DNA of 64,000 nucleotides, taken from assembly GCF_900111745.1 (NCBI RefSeq), contig NZ_FOIJ01000002.1, positions 248,001-312,000 on the forward strand, read 5' to 3'. Both the position numbers and the translations under genes were made by a program. This DNA comes from Stigmatella erecta (GTDB taxonomy: Bacteria; Myxococcota; Myxococcia; Myxococcales; Myxococcaceae). The notes below the pieces were generated by a model. The model was not told the DNA's origin. It made no database searches and was given only the letters and a program-made list of their open reading frames with translations. Positions 56,566 through 64,000 of the stretch are shown here, one piece after another (positions within the stretch are counted from its first letter, which is position 1; every line of letters starts with the position of its first letter).

Positions 56566-57372
56566 TCAGCGCAGGAACGAGAGAACGGGAGCGGCATCCC
56601 ACACCGCCGCGAGGGCCAGGGGCACCGCCAGCGCCGAGCCCACCAGGCCATACGAGAGGGCCTGCCACCGGGAGCGGACCTGCGCCTGCGAGGCGGCATC
56701 GGCGTGCTGAAGGTTGCGCAGCACCGCGCGCCAGCCCAGCGTCGCCAGGATGCCGCCCAGCGCCGCGAGCGCCAGCCCCCGGGCCGCCACATCCGCCGCG
56801 CCCTCCCCGAACAGCTCCCGCCAGGACAGATACACCGTGCCCTGGACGAGCCGCGCCACCGAGCACGCGCCGGCGAGGACCACGGCCGCCGTGGCCAGCG
56901 GCCGCACCCACCGGACCGTGGTGGGCTGGCGCAGCGCGCGCGCGAAGAGCGCCCTCCACCCCGGCTTCCCCTCCCGGGGCGGAAGGTACCTGCGCCAGGG
57001 CTCCTCCTCCTCTGAAGGGGGCCGCGTCTCCCGGTAGCCCAGCGCGGGAAGGGCCAGCACCAGGTCCACGGCCAGCTCCCACGCCAGGGCGAGGCCCCGC
57101 GCGAGCTGGGTGCGCCGCTCCAACGACAGGAGGTCCACCCACCCCTCCGTCCACGGGGAGCCGCCCACCCACTGGTCGAACGCGGCATCCAGCCCATCCA
57201 CCAGCGTGAGCAGCCGGTCATCCACCGTGTCCGTCGCGGCATGGACGCCCACGGCGATGAGGCTGAGCAGCCCCAGCGGCATGAAGGCCCAGCGGAAGCC
57301 CCCCATGAAGCGCGAGAGTCCCGCCAGGGGACCGGCGGGCGCGGCACGAGGCGTCAACGGGCGCAGGGACAC
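56566..57372 (-). CDS. Polytopic membrane protein, hypothetical
   Basis: A 268-residue protein with about five hydrophobic segments (FMPLGLLSLIAVGVHA, LAWELAVDLVLALPALG, PLATAAVVLAGACSVARLV, LALAALGGILATLGW, GSALAVPLALAAVW). No family recognised. The start is a GTG (SLRPLTPRAAPAG) with TGGAG 6 nt upstream; a longer frame to 57450 is not protein-like. It precedes the M23 peptidase by 9 bp, suggesting a joint envelope role, and follows pnp at a distance that includes a terminator. Confidence 0.75.
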   Translation of the reverse strand: MSLRPLTPRAAPAGPLAGLSRFMGGFRWAFMPLGLLSLIAVGVHAATDTVDDRLLTLVDGLDAAFDQWVGGSPWTEGWVDLLSLERRTQLARGLALAWELAVDLVLALPALGYRETRPPSEEEEPWRRYLPPREGKPGWRALFARALRQPTTVRWVRPLATAAVVLAGACSVARLVQGTVYLSWRELFGEGAADVAARGLALAALGGILATLGWRAVLRNLQHADAASQAQVRSRWQALSYGLVGSALAVPLALAAVWDAAPVLSFLR

Positions 57373-57470
57373 GGGGGCTCCAGGAGCGGGCCCGCCTTCA
57401 ACGCGCGAGCGGCCGGGAGGATCTTTCCCCGCCCTCCTCCCGCGTGCCAAGCCCCCCCTGGAAACGCGAA

Positions 57471-57500
57471 CGCCCTCCCCCGCCGGAGCAGGAGAGGGCG
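57471..57500 (-). terminator. Probable pnp terminator
   Basis: The arms CGCCCTC/GAGGGCG (57471-57477 and 57494-57500), with additional G-C pairing inside, lie 38 bp after the pnp stop. The tract after it on the minus strand is TTCGCGTTT, a weak T run. Confidence 0.5.
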
Positions 57501-57537
57501 CGGTGGCTCCCCGGAGGGAGCGTGCCGGGAGGGCCGC

Positions 57538-59697
57538 TTAGGCCTTCGCGTCCGGCTGGGTGGCCGAGGGGGCACCCTCGCCCGGGGGCGGCGTCTGCTG
57601 GGCGGCGGCGCGCTCGGCCATCGCCTCCTTGCGCGACAGGCGGATCTTGCCCGTCTTGTCGATGCTGACGACCTTCACCAGCACCTCGTCGCCCTCGTTC
57701 AGCACATCCGAGACGCTCTTGACGCGCTTGTCGGACAGCTCGGAGATGTGGATGAGGCCGTCGGTGCCCGGGAACAGCTCCACGAAGGCGCCGAACTCGG
57801 CGATCTTCCGCACGGTGCCGGTGTAGATCTTCCCGATCTCGGCCTCGCGCGTGAGCGCCTGGATCATCGCGATGGCGGCCTTCACCGAGTCCGAGTTCGC
57901 GCTGGCGATGTCCACGCGGCCCGAGTCCTCGATGTTAATCGCCGCGCCCGTGCGCGCGATGATGTCCTTGATGACCTTGCCGCCCGGCCCGATGACGTTC
58001 TTGATGTACTCGGGACGGATCTGGATGGTGGTGATGCGCGGGGCGTACTGGCTGATCTCCTTGCGCGGCTCCGCCATCGTCTTGAGCATCTCGCCCAGGA
58101 TGTGGATGCGGCCCTGACGCGCCTGCTCCAGCGCGCGGCTCATGATCTCCGTGGTGAGGCCGGTGATCTTGATGTCCATCTGGATGGAGGTGATGCCCTT
58201 CGAGGTGCCGCACACCTTGAAGTCCATGTCGCCCAGGTGGTCCTCGTCACCGAGGATGTCCGAGAGGATGGCGACCTTGTCGCCCTCCTTCACCAGGCCC
58301 ATGGCGATGCCGGCCACGGGGGCCTTGATGGGCACCCCTGCGTCCATCAGCGCCAGCGTGCCACCGCACACCGAGGCCATGGACGAGGAGCCGTTGGACT
58401 CCAGGATGTCCGACACCAGGCGGATGGTGTACGGGAAGCTGTCGCTCTTGGGCGCCATGTTGCGCAGGGCGCGCTCGGCCAGGGCGCCGTGGCCCACCTC
58501 GCGCCGGCCGGGGCCGCGCAGGGGCTTCGTCTCGTTCACGCTGAACGGCGGGAAGTTGTAGTGCAGCATGAAGCGCTTGAAGACCATGCCGCCCAAGAGC
58601 TCCAGCCGCTGCTCGTCGTCGCTGGTGCCCAGCGTCGTCACCACGAGCGCCTGCGTCTCGCCGCGGGTGAACACCGCGCTGCCGTGGGTGCGCGGCAGCA
58701 CGCCCACCTCACAGGTGATGGGGCGCACCTCGGCGTGGCCACGGGCGCCGATGCGGCCCCCGTCCACGGTGATCTGCCGCATGTGCTCGTACTTCAGGTC
58801 CTCCACCACCTGCTTGGCGTGCTTCTCCACGGTGGGGGTGTAGCCCTCGCCGAGCTGCTCCTTGAGCTTGGCGATGGTCTCCTTCTTCGCCTTGCCGAGC
58901 GCGTCGTAGCGGGCCGCCTTCTCCTTGATGGTGTAGCCCTTGACGATGCCGTCCCAGGCCAGCTCCCGCACCTTGGCCTTGAGCCCCTCGTCGATGGAGG
59001 CCTGCTTCTCGTACGCGCGCACCGTCTTGTTCAGCTCGCGGCGCAGCTCGTCCTGGATGTCCAGCGCGGGCTGAACGGCCTGCTTGCCGAACTCGAGCGC
59101 GGCCACCATGTCCGCCTCGCCCACTTCCTCGGCGCCACCTTCCACCATGACGATGGCCTCGCGGCTCACCGCCATCACCAGGTCGATGTCGCTCTGCTCG
59201 CGCTGCTTCATCGTGGGGTTGGCCACGAACTTGCCGTCCACGCGGCCCACGCGGATGCCGGCGATGGGGCCGTTGAACGGGATGTCCGAGACCCACAGCG
59301 CCGCGGAGGCGCCGGTGATGCCGTGGATGTCACCCTCGTTGTCCGGCTCCGCGGAGACGACGCTGGCGATGATCTGCGTCTCGTACGCGTAGCCTTCCGG
59401 GAACAGCGGCCGGCAGGAGCGGTCCACCAGACGGCTCGCCAGGGTCTCCTTCTCGGTGAGGCGGCCCTCGCGCTTGAAGTAGCTGCCGGGGATGCGGCCG
59501 GCCGAGTACAGCTTCTCCTGGTACTCCACCGTGAGCGGCAGGAAGTCGATGTCCTTCTTCTCGCGCGCGCTCACCGCCGTCACCAGCAGCATCGTGTCGC
59601 CGTAGCGCACCACGACGGCGCCATCGGCCTGCTTGGCCAGACGGCCCACCTCGATGCTCAGCTCACTGTCACCAATCTTGACGCTCTTCTTCAGCAT
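57538..59697 (-). CDS. pnp: Polyribonucleotide nucleotidyltransferase (PNPase)
   Basis: A 719-residue phosphorolytic 3'-5' exoribonuclease, core of the RNA degradosome. There are two RNase PH domains (first ~10-145 with [10 protein letters not shown] and [10 protein letters not shown]; second ~310-545 with [22 protein letters not shown] and catalytic-site [14 protein letters not shown]), a helical linker, then KH ([15 protein letters not shown]) and S1 ([17 protein letters not shown] ... [12 protein letters not shown]) RNA-binding domains. A short Pro/Gly-rich tail ends it. The start at [13 protein letters not shown] is the standard PNPase N-terminus. It is downstream of rpsO, as in most bacteria. 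Confidence 0.98.
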   Translation of the reverse strand: MLKKSVKIGDSELSIEVGRLAKQADGAVVVRYGDTMLLVTAVSAREKKDIDFLPLTVEYQEKLYSAGRIPGSYFKREGRLTEKETLASRLVDRSCRPLFPEGYAYETQIIASVVSAEPDNEGDIHGITGASAALWVSDIPFNGPIAGIRVGRVDGKFVANPTMKQREQSDIDLVMAVSREAIVMVEGGAEEVGEADMVAALEFGKQAVQPALDIQDELRRELNKTVRAYEKQASIDEGLKAKVRELAWDGIVKGYTIKEKAARYDALGKAKKETIAKLKEQLGEGYTPTVEKHAKQVVEDLKYEHMRQITVDGGRIGARGHAEVRPITCEVGVLPRTHGSAVFTRGETQALVVTTLGTSDDEQRLELLGGMVFKRFMLHYNFPPFSVNETKPLRGPGRREVGHGALAERALRNMAPKSDSFPYTIRLVSDILESNGSSSMASVCGGTLALMDAGVPIKAPVAGIAMGLVKEGDKVAILSDILGDEDHLGDMDFKVCGTSKGITSIQMDIKITGLTTEIMSRALEQARQGRIHILGEMLKTMAEPRKEISQYAPRITTIQIRPEYIKNVIGPGGKVIKDIIARTGAAINIEDSGRVDIASANSDSVKAAIAMIQALTREAEIGKIYTGTVRKIAEFGAFVELFPGTDGLIHISELSDKRVKSVSDVLNEGDEVLVKVVSIDKTGKIRLSRKEAMAERAAAQQTPPPGEGAPSATQPDAKA

Positions 59698-60059
59698 GTC
59701 CTTGCCTTTGCTTCCTGGAGGCTCCATCCGGCGCGTCCCGCCTCGCACCCGCGAGGGGAGTCCACGCCCCAGAAGGGCCTCACGTGATGAGCGGTCGCCG
59801 GGCCTTGGACAGGCGGAATCGGGCAACCGCAACCTGACTGCACTGGGGGCGCTTGGAGGTGCGCCGGAGGGATGTTGCGGAACTTTTGATCCCTGATCGA
59901 AGGGGCCGACCCACGGGTCAGCCCTCTCGAACGGAAACCAAAACCTCCAGCCCCACCCCGCCCTTGCTCCTTCGCCGCCCCGACTCTTTTCAACGAACCC
60001 GCTACCAACAAACGAACGGGGCGCTGGCATTCACCAGCGCCCCGAAAACCGCGATGTGC
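59698..60059. other. rpsO-pnp intergenic region with pnp leader hairpin
   Basis: No gene. It holds the rpsO terminator hairpin (60017-60044) and, at 59903-59924, a tight stem on the minus strand (GGGCTGACCC, 2-nt turn, GGGTCGGCCC). In E. coli a structured rpsO-pnp leader is cut by RNase III and used for PNPase autoregulation; this stem is a candidate counterpart, by position only. Confidence 0.6.
60017..60044 (-). terminator. rpsO terminator-like hairpin
   Basis: A perfect 11-bp stem (CGGGGCGCTGG with CCAGCGCCCCG, 6-nt loop) begins 16 bp after the rpsO stop, followed by only a short T-containing tract. Partial read-through into pnp is likely. Confidence 0.65.
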
Positions 60060-60329
60060 CTACTTGCGGATACCGAGACCATCAATGAGCTTCTTGTACC
60101 GGTTCGTATCCTTGGACTTGAGGTAGTCCAGGAGACGGCGGCGCTGACCCACCAGCTTCAGCAGACCGCGGCGGGAGTGGTGGTCCTTCTTATGGGTCTT
60201 GAAGTGCTCGGTGAGCATGTTGATGCGCTCGGACAGCAGCGCCACCTGCACCTCGGGGGACCCCGTGTCGGACTCATGGGTCCGGAACTTCGTGACCAGC
60301 TCGGACTTACGCTCCTGATGCAACGACAT
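60060..60329 (-). CDS. rpsO: 30S ribosomal protein S15
   Basis: An 89-residue primary 16S rRNA-binding protein of the small subunit. The full S15 signature is present: [49 protein letters not shown]. The start at [11 protein letters not shown] gives the standard length, and AGAGAGAAG precedes it. It has its own sigma-70-like promoter ~100 bp upstream. Confidence 0.98.
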   Translation of the reverse strand: MSLHQERKSELVTKFRTHESDTGSPEVQVALLSERINMLTEHFKTHKKDHHSRRGLLKLVGQRRRLLDYLKSKDTNRYKKLIDGLGIRK

Positions 60330-60429
60330 GTGGCTTCTCTCTTGATTCCCACTCCGGGGGTACTGCCGAGGCGCCTCAGTCCGCGGAGGGGTACAGACAG
60401 GGCCTTTGCCTACTAACGGGCGGGGGGGC

Positions 60430-60458
60430 TTATAAGCTTCGCCATCGTAACCGGTCAA
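60430..60458 (-). promoter_or_regulatory. Sigma-70-type promoter of rpsO
   Basis: TTGACC (60458-60453), a 17-bp spacer, then TTATAA (60435-60430) on the minus strand. It overlaps the end of the MoaD-like gene and gives a ~95-nt rpsO leader. Confidence 0.75.
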
Positions 60459-60757
60459 CCTTCCAGGCCTGCCCGGCTGTCTCCTGGGCGGCAAGGCAAG
60501 GTCAGCAGATACACTTTCTGTCCAGCAGCGAGCCCTTGGCCCCCGGAGGCCGTCGCGACGTGCAGGAAGCGGCCTCCCGGGTTTTTCAGGTCTCCGGCCA
60601 GGAAGGCCTTGGCCCGGGGGTAGAGGTGGAGCAGCGCCTCCACCACGTCCCCCACCTGCGCCGTGGCGGGCAGGCTCAGGCTCACCGTGGAGCGGCCGTC
60701 GAAGACGCTCCGGAGCACCGGCGAGAGCACCACGGTGATGTCGAGTGCCCGGGCCAC
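60455..60757 (-). CDS. MoaD/ThiS-like ubiquitin-fold protein
   Basis: A 100-residue small protein. [48 protein letters not shown] and the hydrophobic end [10 protein letters not shown] with KVYLLTLP match the beta-grasp MoaD/ThiS pattern (strand, DVVEALxxxYP helix, late hydrophobic strand). The C-terminus ends GLEG, not the diglycine needed for adenylation, so a sulfur-carrier role is doubtful. It sits between truB (13 bp) and rpsO in the translation cluster, an uncommon position. Confidence 0.72.
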   Translation of the reverse strand: MARALDITVVLSPVLRSVFDGRSTVSLSLPATAQVGDVVEALLHLYPRAKAFLAGDLKNPGGRFLHVATASGGQGLAAGQKVYLLTLPCRPGDSRAGLEG

Positions 60758-60770
60758 ATGCCCCCTCAGG

Positions 60771-61640
60771 TCAGACCAGCACGCGCAGGTAACTCAACCG
60801 CCCCCGGATGACTTCGGCCACGGCCAGGAGCGCCCCCTCGGGCCCCACCACCCGGATGCGGCCGGGCAAGGGCGGGGCCTCCAGCGGCACGCCGTGGGAG
60901 ACGCGCACGGCGGCCTCGGCGCTCACCCGCAGCTCGGGGAGGTTCGTCAGCGCCGCCGACAGGGGCAGCAGCTTGCGCGCCATCGCCTCCCGGTCCTGCG
61001 CCAGCGCGGGCAGCTCCGCCAGGGGCAGGGCCTGGGCCAGGACGAAGGGCCCACTGGCCGTGCGGCGCAGCGCCGTGAGGTGTGCCCCGCAGCCCAGCGC
61101 CCGGCCAATGTCATAGGCCAGGGTGCGCACGAAGAACCCCTTGGAGCAGCGCACCGAGAGCCGCAGCCGCGTGGCGGAGAAGTCCCGCAGGGTCAGCTCG
61201 TAGACCGTCACCTGGCGGCTGGCCCGCTCCACCTCTTCGCCCGCGCGCGCCAGCTCATAGAGCCGTTTGCCGGCCACCTTCACCGCCGAGTACATGGGCG
61301 GCACCTGCTCGAAGGTACCCCGGAAGGAGGCCAGCGCGTTCTCCACCAGCGCGGCCGTCAGCGGGGGCACGGGCGCCTCGGCGACCACCTTGCCCTCGGC
61401 ATCCTGGGTATCCGTCTCCACCCCCAGGTGCACCGTGGCCTCGTAGGCCTTGTCCCCCTCGGTGACGAAGCCGGCCACCTTGGTGGCCTCCCCGAGGCAA
61501 ATGGGCAGCACGCCCGTGGCCATGGGGTCCAGGGTACCGGTATGTCCCACCTTCTTGACCTTCAACAGCGTGCGCACCTGACGCACCACGTCGAAAGAAG
61601 TGGGACCCGAGGGCTTATCGACGACCAGGACTCCGTCCAT
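60771..61640 (-). CDS. truB: tRNA pseudouridine(55) synthase
   Basis: A 289-residue enzyme that makes pseudouridine 55 in the tRNA T-loop. DGVLVVDKPSGPTSFDVV is followed by the catalytic Asp in KVGHTGTLDPMATGVLP, then YEATVHLGVETDTQDAEG, VPPMYSAVKVAGKRLYELAR and the C-terminal PUA-like region GVPLEAPPLPG. The start at MDGVLVVDKPSG is the family start; the longer frame to 62168 runs through rbfA. It lies 35 bp after rbfA. Confidence 0.97.
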   Translation of the reverse strand: MDGVLVVDKPSGPTSFDVVRQVRTLLKVKKVGHTGTLDPMATGVLPICLGEATKVAGFVTEGDKAYEATVHLGVETDTQDAEGKVVAEAPVPPLTAALVENALASFRGTFEQVPPMYSAVKVAGKRLYELARAGEEVERASRQVTVYELTLRDFSATRLRLSVRCSKGFFVRTLAYDIGRALGCGAHLTALRRTASGPFVLAQALPLAELPALAQDREAMARKLLPLSAALTNLPELRVSAEAAVRVSHGVPLEAPPLPGRIRVVGPEGALLAVAEVIRGRLSYLRVLV

Positions 61641-61675
61641 GACGTGCCTATCATCCCGGATGCCGGGCGCCGTGG

Positions 61676-62035
61676 CTACCAGCCTTCCTTCTGCTTCACC
61701 TCGCGCAGCAGGCGGTCGATCTTGTCGCCCTCGCCCACGGACTCGTCGAAGGAGAAGAAAATCTCGGGGGACACCCGCAGGTTGACGGCGGAGGTCACCT
61801 CGCGGCGCACGAAGCCCTTGGCGGCCTCCAGCCCCTTCTGGGTCTCCTCGCGCTCCTTGTCGGTGCCCATCATCGAATAGAAGACGCGGGCCACGCGCAG
61901 GTCCGGGGACACCTTCACCCCGGTGATGGTGATGAAACCGATGCGTGGATCGCGCAGCTCGCCCCGGGTGAGCAGTTGGCCAATGGCGGCCTGGATCTCC
62001 TGGCCCACACGCTCCGGTCGGGAATGCGTCGTCAT
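61676..62035 (-). CDS. rbfA: Ribosome-binding factor A
   Basis: A 119-residue KH-fold 30S maturation factor. [17 protein letters not shown], then [30 protein letters not shown] and [30 protein letters not shown] are the family pattern. The ATG at 62035 has GGGAG 6 nt upstream and overlaps the upstream stop (ATGA), so it is coupled to the DUF503 gene. This infB-DUF503-rbfA-truB order is widespread. Confidence 0.96.
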   Translation of the reverse strand: MTTHSRPERVGQEIQAAIGQLLTRGELRDPRIGFITITGVKVSPDLRVARVFYSMMGTDKEREETQKGLEAAKGFVRREVTSAVNLRVSPEIFFSFDESVGEGDKIDRLLREVKQKEGW

Positions 62036-62631
62036 TTCTTCTCCCAATCCCGGGGGTTGCGCAGGGAGCGCGCGCGTGCCCGGGCTTCGTCCAACGTCCG
62101 TGGCGCTCCCGCCGGTGGCGCGGGCTTGCTCGCGCCCTCCCGCCCATCGTGCCGCCGCTCCCAGTCACCCAGGCCTTCCGCCTCGGCCATGGACCGCTCT
62201 CCCCGGTTCAAGCTGGCAATCAGCTCGTCCGGGCTCAAGCCCTGCGGCTCTGCTTCTGTTTCCCCGCCGTCCTCTTCCTCATCCGCCCCGGCCCCCCGGG
62301 AGGACGGGGGCAAGGCCGCCACCTCGTGCGGATAGAGCTGGGCGCCGAAGGCCATCATCTCCTTCTGCCGGGAGATGAGGGGAGCGACGTACATCTCCTC
62401 CACGAAGTGGATGATTTTCTCCATCTGCTCATCCACGTGGCGGCTCTCGTTGCCCACCACCGCCAGCGCGATGGACGCCTTCTGCCAGAGGTCCTGGTCG
62501 TCGACCTCGGCGACGGCGACGTTGAACCGGGCCTTCACCCGGTCCGTGACGCGGCGGAGCACCTGGCGCTTGGCCTTGAGGGAGCCACTCTCGGGAATTT
62601 GCAGCGTCAGACGCGCGACACACACGAACAT
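62032..62631 (-). CDS. DUF503 protein with acidic/charged C-terminal extension
   Basis: A 199-residue protein. The first ~95 residues are the DUF503 domain ([73 protein letters not shown]), a small ferredoxin-like fold found between infB and rbfA in many bacteria (YlxP), probably linked to ribosome assembly. The usual length is about 95; here an extra ~100 residues are disordered-looking (acidic [12 protein letters not shown] stretch, then a charged tail). GGAGGG lies 7 nt before the ATG. Confidence 0.9.
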   Translation of the reverse strand: MFVCVARLTLQIPESGSLKAKRQVLRRVTDRVKARFNVAVAEVDDQDLWQKASIALAVVGNESRHVDEQMEKIIHFVEEMYVAPLISRQKEMMAFGAQLYPHEVAALPPSSRGAGADEEEDGGETEAEPQGLSPDELIASLNRGERSMAEAEGLGDWERRHDGREGASKPAPPAGAPRTLDEARARARSLRNPRDWEKK

Positions 62632-62712
62632 GAAAAAACCCTCCGCCCGGCGGCGGCACAAGGCCAGCCGCCGGGGCCACCGGTGGACAGCTCCGAAGGC
62701 AACAACGAAGGG

Positions 62713-64000
62713 TTACGTCAGGCTCTGACGGGTCTCCTCGATCTCGTACGCCTCGATGATGTCGCCGGCCTTGAGATCATTGAAGTTCTCGATGCCGATA
62801 CCGCACTCGAAGCCCTGAGCCACTTCCTTGACGTCGTCCTTGAAGCGCCGCAGGGACGCCATCTTCCCGGCGAACAGCTGCTTGTTCTCGCGCATGAGGC
62901 GCACGAACGAGCCGCGCTTGATGACGCCGTCGAGCACCGCCGCACCGGCGATGGTGCCCAGCTTCGGCACGTTGAACGTGTTGCGGACCTCGGCGCGGCC
63001 CAGCTTCCGCTCGGTGCGAATGGGCTCCAGGAGCTCTTCCATGGACGAGCGCACCCCGTCGATGAGCTCGTAGATGATGCTGAAGCTGCGCAGCTCCACG
63101 CCCTCGGCCTTGGCGGCGGACTCCGCGCCCGACTCCGGCTTGACGTTGAAGCCGAGCACCACGCCCTTGGAGGCGGCCGCACGCATGACGTCCGACTCGG
63201 TGATGGCGCCCACGCCGGTGTCGATGACCTCCACCTTGACCTTGTGGGTGGTGAGCTTCTGCACCGCCTGCTTCACGGCCTCGGCCGAGCCCTGCACGTC
63301 CGCCTTGATGACGACGCGCAGCTCCTTCGGACCGCCGCCCGCCTTCGTCTTGGCGAAGAGCTGATCCAGCGTCTCGCGGCTGACCTTGCTGAGCTCCGTC
63401 TGGCGCGACTTCATGCCGCGGTGCTCGGCGATCTGCTTGGCCGCCTTCTCGTCCGCCACCACGTTGATGGTGTCGCCGGCGGTGGGAACACCGGACAGAC
63501 CGATGACCTCGGCGCAGTAGCCGGGCAGCACTTCCTTCACCGACTCGCCGCGGCTGTTGTTCATGGCGCGCACGCGGCCGTAGTCCGTGCCGGTGACGAC
63601 GGCATCGCCCAGCCGCAGCGTGCCCTCCTGCACCAGCACCGTGGCCACGGGGCCCCGGCCGCGGTCCAGCTTGGCCTCGATGATGGCGCCCACCGCCGGA
63701 CGGCTGGGGTTGGACGTCAGCTCGAGCACCTCGGCCTGGAGGACGACGTTCTCCAGGAGCAGGTCGATGCCCATCTTCTGCTTGGCGGAGACGGGCACCA
63801 TGATGGTGTCGCCACCCCACTCCTCGGGCACCAGCTCGTGGTTGGCCAGGTCCTTCTTCACGCGGTCCGGGTTGGCGCCCGGCACGTCCATCTTGTTGAG
63901 GGCCACGACGATGGGCACCTCGGCGGCCTTGGCGTGCTTGATGGCCTCGATCGTCTGAGGCATCACGCCGTCATCGGCGGCGACCACCAGGATGACGATG
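62713..64000 (-). CDS. infB: Translation initiation factor IF-2, C-terminal part (cut by window end)
   Basis: The last ~428 residues of IF-2, the GTPase that brings fMet-tRNA to the 30S subunit. The frame is open to the right edge. Visible are the end of the G domain ([16 protein letters not shown] as [10 protein letters not shown], and SAK in [10 protein letters not shown]), domain II ([27 protein letters not shown]), domain III ([14 protein letters not shown]) and the C-terminal fMet-binding domain ([18 protein letters not shown] ... [25 protein letters not shown]). It is the first gene seen here of the minus-strand translation cluster. Confidence 0.98.
   Translation of the reverse strand, partial: IVILVVAADDGVMPQTIEAIKHAKAAEVPIVVALNKMDVPGANPDRVKKDLANHELVPEEWGGDTIMVPVSAKQKMGIDLLLENVVLQAEVLELTSNPSRPAVGAIIEAKLDRGRGPVATVLVQEGTLRLGDAVVTGTDYGRVRAMNNSRGESVKEVLPGYCAEVIGLSGVPTAGDTINVVADEKAAKQIAEHRGMKSRQTELSKVSRETLDQLFAKTKAGGGPKELRVVIKADVQGSAEAVKQAVQKLTTHKVKVEVIDTGVGAITESDVMRAAASKGVVLGFNVKPESGAESAAKAEGVELRSFSIIYELIDGVRSSMEELLEPIRTERKLGRAEVRNTFNVPKLGTIAGAAVLDGVIKRGSFVRLMRENKQLFAGKMASLRRFKDDVKEVAQGFECGIGIENFNDLKAGDIIEAYEIEETRQSLT

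Noticed and set aside
57241-59787. 848-residue plus-strand ORF opposite pnp
   Set aside because: A GC-rich antisense shadow of PNPase, with no domain signal.

Overview
The window is high-GC DNA from a myxobacterium, most likely of the Cystobacterineae (Stigmatella, Archangium or Myxococcus type). This is inferred from several features: many lipoproteins, Kelch/Ig-like and OmpA/TSP3 surface proteins, a Ser/Thr kinase fused to a sulfatase-modifying-factor domain, CFI-box and double-CXXCG proteins, and remnants of a myxobacterial Sit toxin/immunity pair. No rRNA, tRNA or CRISPR array was seen. One tmRNA gene is present.

Layout. 1-17.4 kb holds mixed accessory metabolism: the end of a sugar-nucleotide-type epimerase with a coupled Nudix hydrolase, a DMT exporter divergent from a B12-type radical SAM enzyme, an M48 membrane protease, a beta-trefoil/SGNH lipoprotein beside a GH43-CBM6 enzyme, CutC, a methyltransferase, an unusual phosphotransferase, a LysR/MFS divergent pair with a textbook LysR operator, and a K+-type membrane pyrophosphatase. 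17.4-18.5 kb is decayed (a frameshifted TPR remnant). 18.6-26.2 kb is a tight three-gene operon: a giant AsmA-like protein, a DUF1318/YdbL-like lipoprotein and a beta-propeller/TPR protein. It looks like an envelope lipid-transport system.

26.25-37.2 kb is bracketed by two direct copies of the tmRNA 3' end plus its terminator. It reads as an integrated genomic island with no surviving integrase. It carries an SDR, a MmyB-type regulator, a Kelch lipoprotein, a DUF1254 protein, an aldo/keto reductase with a LysR regulator, at least four broken genes (nucleotidyltransferase, FAD monooxygenase, SitA6-like toxin, SitI6-like immunity protein) and a 78-bp direct repeat with a single mismatch. The intact tmRNA gene (tag ANDNVELALAA) follows on the minus strand.

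37.6-49 kb encodes envelope and proteolysis functions: an M16 protease pair, a subtilase, OmpA/TSP3, TlpA with a CFI-box protein, and HtrA. 49-52.7 kb has a TrmJ-type methyltransferase, a lipoprotein, purC and purB. 52.8-64 kb is mainly the conserved translation/RNA cluster on the minus strand, in transcription order infB (cut by the window end), DUF503, rbfA, truB, a MoaD-like gene, rpsO, pnp, a membrane protein, an M23 peptidase, dut and a kinase-FGE fusion. A good sigma-70 promoter precedes rpsO, and a stable hairpin lies in the pnp leader.
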